Below, piece by piece: positions 50,653 to 58,964 of a stretch of 64,000 nt of DNA. Source of the DNA: Mycobacterium malmoense. GTDB taxonomy: Bacteria > Actinomycetota > Actinomycetes > Mycobacteriales > Mycobacteriaceae. A program made the translations under genes and the position numbers. The stretch is from assembly GCF_019645855.1 (NCBI RefSeq), contig NZ_CP080999.1, forward strand, positions 3,038,001-3,102,000, in the 5' to 3' direction. The first letter of the stretch is position 1. Each line of letters opens with the position of its first letter. The notes under the pieces are model-generated. The model was not told the DNA's origin and did no database searches. It saw only the letters and a list, made by a program, of their open reading frames with translations.

Positions 50653-51545
50653 ACCGGCTGGGCCGGTGACCAGTACTCCAGCATCTCCGCGAAGGTCTGG
50701 AAGGCGGGCCCGGACACGCCGTAGGTCGCCTCGAGGTGGATGCTCAGCGGATACCCGAGCTCGGCGACCCCGTCGATCACGCGCTTGTACAGGTCGACCA
50801 TGAGCTTGCGCTTCTGCGCCGGTTCGCTGCCGGCCAACCTCTTGACGAACGCCTGTTCGTCGGCCACCGCCGCGTTTCCCGGGTCCTGAATGAGCCAGTT
50901 GATCAGGCCGATCCGGCTTTCCACCTTCGGCACGAAGCCGAACGACAGCAGGATTTCCGGCCGGTGATCGGTGTTCCTGGCGAACTCCGTCAAGAAACCC
51001 ACGATCGCGTCGGAATACAGCAGCTGCGTCATGCCGTAGGTCGCGCCCTGGTTGCACTTGAAGTTGAGCCGGCCCTGTTCGCCGTCGCGGGTGGGGATCA
51101 GAATCACGCCGCGGTTGGCCACCAGATCGCGGTAGATCGACAGGGCGTCGGTCGGCGCGACGCCGGAACCCTCGCCGTCGTTCATCGTGCGCGGCACGCC
51201 GACGAACACCACGCCTTCCATTCCGGCGGCGCACAGCTCGGTGAGCCGTTGGCGCAGCGACGCCTCGTCCATGAACGCGGTCACCTGTGTGCACAGGCCG
51301 CGCAACCCGGGCAATTCCGGCTTGATCACCGACCAGAAGTTCAGCACGTCCAGCTTCGGCTTCATGGGGATGGGACGGTCGTCGTCCTCCGCGATCATTC
51401 CCGGGATCATCACGTGCCGGATCCGGCCGTCGAGGCCGGATTCGGCGGAGTACCGCACCACTTTTCGTGCGTCTTCGACCGCCCGCTCCGGGCCGTCGTC
51501 CACGTTGGGTGGCACCAACTCGAGCGCGATGGTGTTGAGGGTCAC
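50649..51545 (-). CDS. Atypical methylenetetrahydrofolate reductase-like protein (Rv2172c-like)
   Basis: A 298-residue TIM-barrel-type protein of the MTHFR superfamily starting VTLNTIALELVPPNVDDG (the TIM-barrel glutamate in ALELVPP). Further marks are VMIPGMIAEDDDRPIPMKPK, NFKCNQGATYGMTQLLYSDA (close to the folate/FAD region of MTHFR) and SIHLEATYGVSGPAF. M. tuberculosis Rv2172c belongs to this family and has been described as an unusual MTHFR. The GTG at 51545 has AGGAG upstream. Would supply methyl-THF for methionine synthesis. Confidence 0.8.
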   Translation of the reverse strand: MTLNTIALELVPPNVDDGPERAVEDARKVVRYSAESGLDGRIRHVMIPGMIAEDDDRPIPMKPKLDVLNFWSVIKPELPGLRGLCTQVTAFMDEASLRQRLTELCAAGMEGVVFVGVPRTMNDGEGSGVAPTDALSIYRDLVANRGVILIPTRDGEQGRLNFKCNQGATYGMTQLLYSDAIVGFLTEFARNTDHRPEILLSFGFVPKVESRIGLINWLIQDPGNAAVADEQAFVKRLAGSEPAQKRKLMVDLYKRVIDGVAELGYPLSIHLEATYGVSGPAFQTFAEMLEYWSPAQPV

Positions 51546-51743
51546 GCGGCTCCTCTCCGTCAGTGATTTAGTGCGGGCTGCCCAACGCCGGGACGCCCTC
51601 GCCAGCATAGGTGCGAAATAGTGAGCCAGTCGAAGCAACCGGGGCCGGCGACGCGACATACACTGTCGGCCCAGGAACATGGCGAATGAGAAAGGGGCGC
51701 CGCGCTGAGCCTAAAAGCCACAGAGGCAGCGGCAACCGTCGAG

Positions 51744-52805
51744 TTGACCGGGGTCATCACCGAGCAACTTCGGCGCTATCTGCGCGATCGGCGCGCCCAG
51801 GCGGCCTACATCGGCGGCTCTGACGGCGGCGACTACGACGTCCTGATCGCTGCTCTCGAGGATTTCGTGCTCAACGGCGGCAAGCGGCTGCGGCCCGCCT
51901 TCGCCTATTGGGGCTGGCGCGCCGTGGCGACCGGCGACCCCGATCCCGAAGCGTTGCGGCTGTTTTCCGCGCTCGAGCTGCTGCACGCCTGCGCGCTGGT
52001 GCACGACGACGTGATCGACGACTCCTCGACGCGCCGCGGCAAGCCGACGACCCATGTCCGCTTCGCGGCGCTGCACCGCGACCGGCGCTGGCGGGGCTCA
52101 CCGGAGCGGTTCGGGACGTCGGCGGCCATCCTGCTCGGTGACCTGGCGCTGGCCTGGGCCGACGACATCGTCTTCGGGCTGGACCTGCCGGCCGGAGCCC
52201 GGCGGCGCGTGGGGCGGGTGTGGGCCGAGATCCGCACCGAGGTGTTGGGCGGGCAATACCTCGACATCGTCGCCGAGGCCAGCGCCGCCGAGTCGATCGC
52301 CTCGGCGATGAACGTCGATACCTTCAAGACCGCCTGCTACACCGTGGCACGTCCGCTGCAGCTGGGCGTGGCCGCCGCCGCGGACAGGCCCGACGTGCAG
52401 GCCGCCTTCGGCCAGTTCGGGATGGACCTCGGCGTGGCGTTCCAGCTGCGCGACGACGTGCTGGGCGTCTTCGGGGATCCCGCGGTGACCGGCAAGCCGT
52501 CAGGTGACGATTTGCGGTCGGGTAAGCGAACCGTGCTGCTGGCCGAAGCCCTGGAGCTGGCGGACAAGTCGGATCCCTTGGCCGCCAACCTGTTACGCAC
52601 TTCGATCGGCGCGAAGTTGACCGACGCGCAGGTGGGTGAACTGCGCGACGTCATCGAATCGGTGGGCGCGCTGGCCGCGGCCGAGCGGCGCATTGCCGCG
52701 CTGACCCAACGGGCGCTGGCCACGCTCGCGGCCGCGCCCATCGACGCGGCGGCCAAAGCGGGGCTGTCCGAACTGGCCAGGGTGGCCACGAATCGGTCCG
52801 CCTGA
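51744..52805 (+). CDS. idsA2: Polyprenyl diphosphate synthase IdsA2
   Basis: A 353-residue trans-prenyltransferase. First aspartate-rich motif LVHDDVIDDSS (DDxxD), substrate loop NGGKRLRPAFAYWGW, second motif LRDDVLGVFGDP in which the last Asp of DDxxD is Gly, and GKRTVLLAEAL. It condenses isopentenyl diphosphate with allylic diphosphates to make geranylgeranyl-type chains. The start is uncertain: TTG at 51744 was chosen; a CTG about 39 bases upstream is in frame behind a better ribosome site. It precedes mptA by only four bases. Confidence 0.88.
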   Translation: MTGVITEQLRRYLRDRRAQAAYIGGSDGGDYDVLIAALEDFVLNGGKRLRPAFAYWGWRAVATGDPDPEALRLFSALELLHACALVHDDVIDDSSTRRGKPTTHVRFAALHRDRRWRGSPERFGTSAAILLGDLALAWADDIVFGLDLPAGARRRVGRVWAEIRTEVLGGQYLDIVAEASAAESIASAMNVDTFKTACYTVARPLQLGVAAAADRPDVQAAFGQFGMDLGVAFQLRDDVLGVFGDPAVTGKPSGDDLRSGKRTVLLAEALELADKSDPLAANLLRTSIGAKLTDAQVGELRDVIESVGALAAAERRIAALTQRALATLAAAPIDAAAKAGLSELARVATNRSA

Positions 52806-52809
52806 GCCG

Positions 52810-54351
52810 ATGACTGAGCCAATGACGACCCCGTCGACTCCGACCCACACCCCGGCCGCCGATTCTCTGGCTACGAAATATATTGCGGCCCAACGGTTTT
52901 CACGACTGCGTGCGTTCACGGCCACCCCGGAGGCGCGGCCGGCGAAGCTGGGCTTGCTGGGCTCGGTGCTGATCACCGCGGGCGGGCTGGGGGCGGGCAG
53001 CACCAAGCCGCATGACCCGCTGCTGGAGTCACTGCACCTGTCCTGGCTGCGCTTCGGGCACGGCCTGGTGCTGTCGTCGATCGTGTTGTGGACGGGTGTG
53101 GGCCTCATGCTGATCGCGTGGGTGATGCTGGGCCGACGCGCCTTGGCGGGCAACGCGACCGAGTTCACGATGAGGGCGACCACCGGTTTCTGGTTGGCGC
53201 CCTTGCTGCTGTCGGTGCCCGTGTTCAGTCGCGACACCTACTCGTATCTGGCCCAGGGCGCGCTGCTGCGCGACGGCTTCGACCCCTATGCCGTCGGCCC
53301 GGTAGCCAATCCGAACACGTTGCTGGACAACGTGAGTCCCATCTGGACCATCACCACGGCGCCCTACGGCCCCGCGTTCATCCTGATCGCGAAGCTCGTC
53401 ACGATGGCCGTCGGCAATCACGTGATCGCCGGGACGATGTTGCTGCGCCTGTGCATGCTGCCCGGGCTGGCGCTGCTGATTTGGGCCACCCCCCGAATGG
53501 CCCATCACCTGGGCACCAATGGCGCGCTGGCGCTGTGGATCTGCGTGCTCAACCCGCTGGTGCTCATCCACCTCATGGGCGGGGTGCACAACGAAATGCT
53601 GATGGTGGGCCTGATGGCCGCCGGGATCGCCTTGACCTTCCAGGGCCGCCACGTGCTGGGCACCGTCGCGATCACGGTCGCGATCGCGGTCAAGGCCACC
53701 GCCGGGATCTCGCTGCCCTTCCTGGTGTGGGTGTGGATGCGGCACCTGCGCGACCGGCGGGGGTACCGGCCCGCCTGGGCGTTCCTGGCGGCGACCGCGA
53801 TATCCCTGCTGATCTTCGCCGTGGTGTTCGGGATTCTGTCCGCCGTGGCCGGCGTCGGCCTGGGGTGGCTGACCGCGCTGGCCGGATCGGTGAAGATCAT
53901 CAACTGGCTGTCCGTGCCCACTGCGGCCGCCAACGTGATCCACGTTCTCGGCGGCGGGCTGCACACGGTCGACTTCTACGCCACGCTGCGCATCACCCGC
54001 TACATCGGCATCGCGATCATCGCGGTGTCGCTGCCCCTGCTGTGGTGGCGGTTTCGGCGCGACGACCGCGCCGCACTCACCGGGATCGCGTGGTCGATGC
54101 TGATCGTGGTGCTGTTCGTGCCCGCCGCCCTGCCGTGGTACTACTCCTGGCCGCTGGCCGTGGCCGCCCCGCTGGCCCAGTCGCGGCGGGCGGTCGCGGC
54201 CATCGCCGGCCTGTCGACCTGGGTCATGGTGATCTTCAAACCCGACGGGTCGCACGGCATGTACTCGTGGCTGCACTTCTCGCTGGCCACCGCGTGCGCG
54301 CTGGCCGCCTGGTACGCGCTGTATCGGCCGCCGCCGGTCAGTACGCCATAG
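52810..54351 (+). CDS. mptA: MptA alpha-1,6-mannopyranosyltransferase
   Basis: A 513-residue GT-C glycosyltransferase with about 13 membrane helices. The catalytic loop after the first helices reads PVFSRDTYSYLAQGALLRDG, with the acidic residue expected for polyprenol-phosphate-mannose users. It elongates the alpha-1,6-mannan backbone of lipomannan and lipoarabinomannan on the outer face of the membrane. Cotranscribed with idsA2. The 3' end overlaps the convergent Rv2175c-like gene by 14 bases. Confidence 0.93.
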   Translation: MTEPMTTPSTPTHTPAADSLATKYIAAQRFSRLRAFTATPEARPAKLGLLGSVLITAGGLGAGSTKPHDPLLESLHLSWLRFGHGLVLSSIVLWTGVGLMLIAWVMLGRRALAGNATEFTMRATTGFWLAPLLLSVPVFSRDTYSYLAQGALLRDGFDPYAVGPVANPNTLLDNVSPIWTITTAPYGPAFILIAKLVTMAVGNHVIAGTMLLRLCMLPGLALLIWATPRMAHHLGTNGALALWICVLNPLVLIHLMGGVHNEMLMVGLMAAGIALTFQGRHVLGTVAITVAIAVKATAGISLPFLVWVWMRHLRDRRGYRPAWAFLAATAISLLIFAVVFGILSAVAGVGLGWLTALAGSVKIINWLSVPTAAANVIHVLGGGLHTVDFYATLRITRYIGIAIIAVSLPLLWWRFRRDDRAALTGIAWSMLIVVLFVPAALPWYYSWPLAVAAPLAQSRRAVAAIAGLSTWVMVIFKPDGSHGMYSWLHFSLATACALAAWYALYRPPPVSTP

Positions 54352-54742
54352 CCTGTGCGCGCCGCACCACTTCCCGAGCCTGGTGGGCGTGCAGGGCGTC
54401 GACGGGACGGGCGTTGCTGATGGCGTCCTGGGTGCCGTCGCGCGTGATCGTCAGCGACGGGTCGGGGGTGAAGAGCCAGCGCACGATCTCGGTGTCGTGA
54501 TAACCGCCGTCGTGCAGGATCGTCAGGAGCCCCGGCAGGCTTTTGACCACCTCACCGGAGTTGGTGAAAAACACCTGCGGCACCACCACGCCGCCGCCGC
54601 GCCGCACCGCGACTAGGTGACCCTCCCGTAGCTGCTGAGCCACCTTGTTAACCGGCACTTTGAGCAACTCGGCGACCCGCGGCAGGTCATAGGTCGGTTC
54701 GTCAGGATCCAGAACGTCGTCGCCGGCGGGAATACTGCTCAT
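54338..54742 (-). CDS. Winged-HTH protein, PknL substrate type (Rv2175c-like)
   Basis: A 134-residue DNA-binding protein. The winged helix lies at about 16-60 (YDLPRVAELLKVPVNKVAQQ, then LVAVRRGGGVVVPQVFF); the C-terminal domain reads LPGLLTILHDGGYHDTEIVR. In M. tuberculosis Rv2175c is phosphorylated by PknL, which blocks DNA binding; pknL is the divergent neighbour here too. The ATG at 54742 was preferred to an upstream start at 54796. Confidence 0.87.
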   Translation of the reverse strand: MSSIPAGDDVLDPDEPTYDLPRVAELLKVPVNKVAQQLREGHLVAVRRGGGVVVPQVFFTNSGEVVKSLPGLLTILHDGGYHDTEIVRWLFTPDPSLTITRDGTQDAISNARPVDALHAHQAREVVRRAQAMAY

Positions 54743-54809
54743 CGCGCAAGTGTAGGCCGCGCCAGGCGCGTTGGACCCGTGTTCCGCGGGCCACACCTAC
54801 GATGGCCCC

Positions 54810-55961
54810 GTGGCCGAAGCTGGGACTGGAGACGCGCTCGAGGGTGCGTTGCTGGACGGCCGTTACCTGGTCCAATCCAGGATCGCCAGCGGCGGCACCT
54901 CGACGGTCTACCGCGGTGTCGACGTACGGCTCGACCGCCCCGTCGCGGTGAAGATCATGGACTCCCGCTACGCCGGCGACGACCAATTCCTGACCCGCTT
55001 CCGGCTCGAGGCCCGCACGGTCGCGCGGCTGAAGGATCCCGGGCTGGTCGCGGTCTACGACCAGGGCCTGGACGCCCGGCACCCGTTTTTGGTGATGGAA
55101 CTCGTCGAGGGCGGCACCCTGCGCGAGCTACTGGCCGAGCGTGGCCCGATGCCACCCCACGCCGTGGCGGCGGTGCTTCGCCCGGTGCTGGGCGGGCTGG
55201 CCGCCGCGCACCGGGCCGGCCTGGTGCATCGCGATGTCAAGCCCGAGAACGTGCTGATCTCCGACGACGGCGACGTCAAGATCGCCGATTTCGGGTTGGT
55301 CCGTGCTGTCGCGGCGGCCGGAATCACCTCCACCAGCGTCATTTTGGGCACCGCGGCCTATCTGTCGCCCGAGCAGGTGCGCAACGGACAGGCCAGCCCC
55401 CGCAGCGATGTCTATTCTGCCGGGATCCTCGCCTACGAACTGCTGACCGGGCTTACACCGTTTACCGGCGACTCGGCGTTGTCGATCGCCTACCAGCGGC
55501 TGGACACCGACGTGCCGCCGGCCGGCGCGGCGATCGACGGTGTGCCACCGCAATTCGACGACTTCGTGGAGCGCGCGACCGCCCGCGACCCGGCCGACCG
55601 CTACGCCGACGCGATCGAGATGGCCGCCGATCTGGACGCGATCGTCGAGGAACTGGGGCTGCCGGGCTTTCGGGTGCCGGCGCCGCGCAACTCCGCCCAG
55701 CATCGCTCGGCGGTTTTGCACCACACCCGCGTGAGCCAGCGCCACCCCACCCGCCAGCTGACCCTTGCCGACCCCGGGCCCGACGACGAATACCAGCCGG
55801 TATCAGGGGAATTCGCGGGTATCCCGATGAGCGAATTCGTCTGGGCCCGTCAGCACGCGCGGCGCATGGTGTTGGTGTGGGTGGCGGTCGTGCTGGCGCT
55901 CACCGGACTGGTCGCGACGGCGGCGTGGACGATCGGCAGCAACCTGACCGGCCTGCTGTAG
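54810..55961 (+). CDS. pknL: Serine/threonine protein kinase PknL
   Basis: A 383-residue membrane-anchored kinase. ATP loop IASGGTSTVYRG, catalytic Lys48 (VAVKIM), HRDVKPEN (140-147) and DFG (160-162). The activation loop GITSTSV holds Thr173 and Thr175, the positions autophosphorylated in M. tuberculosis PknL. A juxtamembrane segment and one helix near the C-terminus (MVLVWVAVVLALTGLVATAA) leave only a few extracellular residues, so there is no sensor domain. Start GTG at 54810. Confidence 0.94.
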   Translation: MAEAGTGDALEGALLDGRYLVQSRIASGGTSTVYRGVDVRLDRPVAVKIMDSRYAGDDQFLTRFRLEARTVARLKDPGLVAVYDQGLDARHPFLVMELVEGGTLRELLAERGPMPPHAVAAVLRPVLGGLAAAHRAGLVHRDVKPENVLISDDGDVKIADFGLVRAVAAAGITSTSVILGTAAYLSPEQVRNGQASPRSDVYSAGILAYELLTGLTPFTGDSALSIAYQRLDTDVPPAGAAIDGVPPQFDDFVERATARDPADRYADAIEMAADLDAIVEELGLPGFRVPAPRNSAQHRSAVLHHTRVSQRHPTRQLTLADPGPDDEYQPVSGEFAGIPMSEFVWARQHARRMVLVWVAVVLALTGLVATAAWTIGSNLTGLL

Positions 55962-55971
55962 TTCCTCCCCC

Positions 55972-56032
55972 CGCGAGCGTGCGTGTCTGTATAGCGACAC
56001 GCCGCAAAACGGGTACAACTACGCACGCTCGC
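55972..56032 (-). repeat. Dispersed 60 bp palindromic repeat, copy C (opposite orientation)
   Basis: Begins CGCGAGCGTGCGTGTCTGTA on the plus strand and ends ACTACGCACGCTCGCG; its complement aligns with copies A and B. It lies between the convergent 3' ends of pknL and aroG. Confidence 0.85.
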
Positions 56033-56046
56033 GACAGGAAGGGAGC

Positions 56047-57435
56047 TTAGTCGCGGAGCATTTCGGCGACCAGGAATGCCAACTCCAGCGACTGCTGGGT
56101 GTTCAGCCGTGGGTCGCAGGCGGTCTCGTAGCGGCCGACCAGGTCCGTGTCCGAAATGTCTTGCGCCCCACCGAGACACTCGGTGACGTTCTCGCCGGTG
56201 ATCTCGACGTGGATGCCCCCGGGATGAGTGCCCAGCGCGCGATGCACCTCGAAGAATCCCTGCACCTCGTCGACGATGCGGTCGAAGTGGCGGGTCTTGT
56301 AGCCGTTGGACGACTCGTGCGTGTTGCCGTGCATCGGGTCGCACTGCCAGATCACCTGGTGCCCGGTGGCCCGGACCTTCTCGACGATCGGCGGCAGCAG
56401 GTCGCGCACCTTGTTGTTGCCCAGCCTGCTCACCAGCGTCAGCCGGCCGGGCTTGTTGCGCGGGTCGAGCCGCTCGACGTATTCGACGGCCAGCTCCGGG
56501 GTCATCGTCGGGCCGATCTTGACGCCGATCGGGTTGGCGATCACCTCCGCGAACGCGACGTGCGCGCCGTCGAGCTGACGCGTCCGCTCGCCGATCCACA
56601 CGGTGTGCGCGGACAGGTCGTACAGCTGCGGCTCCCCGCCCTCGGCGTCCGACAAGCGCAGCATCGCGCGCTCGTAGTCGAGCACCAAAGCCTCATGGCT
56701 GGCATAGATTTCGGCGGTCTGCAGATTGCGGTCGGCCACCCCGCAGGCGCTCATAAACCGTAAGCCCCGATCGATCTCGGTGGCCAGCGCCTCGTACCGC
56801 GCGCCCGCCGGCGAGGTGCGGACGAATTCCCGGTTCCAGTCGTGCACCAGGTGCAGGGAGGCCAGCCCCGACGACGTCAGCGCCCGCACCAGGTTCATCG
56901 CCGCGCTGGCGTTGGCGTAGGCCCGCACCAGCCGCGACGGGTCATGCTCGCGCGCGGCGGCGTCCGGGGCGAAGCCGTTGATCATGTCGCCGCGGTAGGA
57001 CTTCAGGCCCAGCGCGTCGACGTCGGCCGAGCGGGGCTTGGCGTACTGGCCAGCGATGCGGGCCACCTTGACCACCGGCAGGCTGGCGCCGTAGGTCAAC
57101 ACGACGGCCATCTGCAGCAGGGTGCGGACGTTGCCGCGGATGTGGGGCTCGGTGTTGTCGGTGAACGTCTCCGCGCAGTCGCCGCCCTGCAATAGGAACG
57201 CCTCACCTTTGGCGACCTGGGCCAGCTGTCCTTGCAGCCGGACGATCTCGGACGGCACCGTCACCGGCGGCACGCTCTCCAGAACCGTGCGCATCGCCGC
57301 GGCCTGGTCGGCGGGCCAGCTGGGTTGCTGGGCGGCCGGCTTGGCCAGGGCGGCGTCCAGTCGCGCCCGCAGGTCGGCCGGCAGCGGCGGCAGCGGCGGC
57401 AGCTGGTCGATCGGTATGTCGACGGTCCAGTTCAT
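56047..57435 (-). CDS. aroG: Class II DAHP synthase AroG
   Basis: A 462-residue type II 3-deoxy-D-arabino-heptulosonate 7-phosphate synthase, the same length as the M. tuberculosis enzyme. It makes the first intermediate of the shikimate pathway from PEP and erythrose 4-phosphate. Recognised by FLLQGGDCAETF, KVARIAGQYAKPRS, GVKIGPTMTPELAVEYVERL and VIWQCDPMHGNTHESSNGYK with metal and PEP ligands. The ATG at 57435 starts MNWTVDIPIDQLP. The M. tuberculosis enzyme is inhibited by aromatic amino acids and partners chorismate mutase. Confidence 0.96.
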   Translation of the reverse strand: MNWTVDIPIDQLPPLPPLPADLRARLDAALAKPAAQQPSWPADQAAAMRTVLESVPPVTVPSEIVRLQGQLAQVAKGEAFLLQGGDCAETFTDNTEPHIRGNVRTLLQMAVVLTYGASLPVVKVARIAGQYAKPRSADVDALGLKSYRGDMINGFAPDAAAREHDPSRLVRAYANASAAMNLVRALTSSGLASLHLVHDWNREFVRTSPAGARYEALATEIDRGLRFMSACGVADRNLQTAEIYASHEALVLDYERAMLRLSDAEGGEPQLYDLSAHTVWIGERTRQLDGAHVAFAEVIANPIGVKIGPTMTPELAVEYVERLDPRNKPGRLTLVSRLGNNKVRDLLPPIVEKVRATGHQVIWQCDPMHGNTHESSNGYKTRHFDRIVDEVQGFFEVHRALGTHPGGIHVEITGENVTECLGGAQDISDTDLVGRYETACDPRLNTQQSLELAFLVAEMLRD

Positions 57436-57469
57436 CGGTCCATGGTAACTGGGATCGATCAACGGCTGA

Positions 57470-57973
57470 TCAGGGCGAATGCCCCTCACCGCCCGTGATG
57501 AGCCGGAATCGGCGCAGCTGATCGCGGGCGTCGACCAGCGCGTCGTGGGCGTCGCGCGGCCGCGGCGGCATTCGGGGGGAGCCCCGGTCCTCCCACAACT
57601 GCCGCAATTCCCGGGTGAACCGCGGCAGCGCCTGCGGCAGGGCCGGCATCGGGCCCCACAACTGACACAGGGCCACGTGGTCGTAGGCCCCTACCCACGC
57701 CCACAGCTCGATCGGCTCTTTGGCCCCGGGGCCAAAGACCCCGAAGAACTCCTCGAGGTCCAAGCGGATCTGCCTGCGCGAGCGCCACAATGGCGACGCC
57801 GGGGGCGGCAGCTTGGGCAATACGTTGGTGCGCACCCAGTTGCCGGCGCGCTCGGGATCGAATTCCGTTGAGACGGCGTAGTATTCGCGGCCGTCCTCGG
57901 CGACCACCCCGATCGAGACCAGCTCGATGGTGCGGCCGTCCTCGATGAATTCGGTGTCGTAGAAGTACCGCAC
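57470..57973 (-). CDS. DEDDh 3'-5' exoribonuclease (Rv2179c-like)
   Basis: A 167-residue RNase T-like nuclease. It starts MRYFYDTEFIEDGRTIELVS with the catalytic Asp6 and Glu8; further acidic residues are in VGAYDHVALC and, with the histidine, RDAHDALVDARDQLRR. The M. tuberculosis homologue degrades 3' RNA overhangs and defines a family. Lies between aroG and a membrane protein on the same strand with short gaps. Confidence 0.9.
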   Translation of the reverse strand: MRYFYDTEFIEDGRTIELVSIGVVAEDGREYYAVSTEFDPERAGNWVRTNVLPKLPPPASPLWRSRRQIRLDLEEFFGVFGPGAKEPIELWAWVGAYDHVALCQLWGPMPALPQALPRFTRELRQLWEDRGSPRMPPRPRDAHDALVDARDQLRRFRLITGGEGHSP

Positions 57974-57982
57974 TGAGGCAGC

Positions 57983-58873
57983 CTAACGGCTGATCAGGAT
58001 GGGCTCGGTTCCCTCGGGCGGTGGCGCCGGATGGACGTCTTGGTCGAGCTGCGCGTCGACGGTGCGCTCGTCGGGCAGCCGTGGGGTGCCCGCGATCGCG
58101 CACTGCACCCACAGCTTGGCCCGCACGACCGGGCGACGCAGCCGTCGTTCCCGCTGCAGCGCGCGCCGCATCTTGTCGGGTTGACCGCTGTAGCGCCACC
58201 GCGCCCACGGGGCGTGCGGGCGCGACAACCGGAGCGCGCCGATGACCAGCAGCACGACGATGAACATCCCGAGCAGACCGGTCCACACCTTGCCCTTGAG
58301 CACCACCACCACGGCCAGCGGCAACGTCAACGCCATGGCGCTGCCCACCGCGGCCCGCAGCGCCACCGAATCGGTGCCTTGCCAGATGGGCAGGAAAAAC
58401 ATCAGCGGGTGCAGACCCATGATCAACAGCCCGGCCACTCCCGCCGCGGCGAAGACCGCGTCCACCGAGGTGCGACCGTCTTCCGACCAGTAGACGTCCG
58501 ACAGGTGCAAGATCAACGCGTACTCGTCAAGCACCAGCGCGGCCCCGATGCCGAAAACCGTTGCGGACAAGGTGAATTCGGGCTCATGCCCGTCGATCGA
58601 CAGGGTCACCAGCGTCAGTCCGGAGATCATCACCAGGATCACCCCGAACGTCACGTGGTGGATGTGTACTCCCCCGATGTGGACGTTGCGCGGCTGCCAC
58701 CATCTGGCCGGCCGGCCGGCGCCCGCCCGGTACCGGATGAAGCGCACGAAACTGCGTGTGACGAAAAACGTCAGGATGAAGGCGACCAGGCAGCACAGCA
58801 GGGGCAGACGGCCACCGTCATAGATGTCATGCGCGAACCAGCGGGCCACCCTGGGCGCAAACCAGTGGAGCAC
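57983..58873 (-). CDS. Multipass membrane protein (Rv2180c-like)
   Basis: A 296-residue protein with about seven hydrophobic helices (for example LPLLCCLVAFILTFFVTRSF and VHIHHVTFGVILVMISGLTL) and a basic C-terminal tail. A HIGGVHIHHVTFG histidine cluster faces a loop and could bind metal. Function unknown; conserved next to the RNase gene in mycobacteria. It is divergent from the mannosyltransferase gene. Confidence 0.8.
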   Translation of the reverse strand: MLHWFAPRVARWFAHDIYDGGRLPLLCCLVAFILTFFVTRSFVRFIRYRAGAGRPARWWQPRNVHIGGVHIHHVTFGVILVMISGLTLVTLSIDGHEPEFTLSATVFGIGAALVLDEYALILHLSDVYWSEDGRTSVDAVFAAAGVAGLLIMGLHPLMFFLPIWQGTDSVALRAAVGSAMALTLPLAVVVVLKGKVWTGLLGMFIVVLLVIGALRLSRPHAPWARWRYSGQPDKMRRALQRERRLRRPVVRAKLWVQCAIAGTPRLPDERTVDAQLDQDVHPAPPPEGTEPILISR

Positions 58874-58964
58874 CTTTGAAACCTACGCCCGCACTCCCCG
58901 GCGCTGCGGGAGCCGCGCTGCGACACGTGGCCAGCGCGCGGCAGCGATTACGCTGTTTTTCGAC

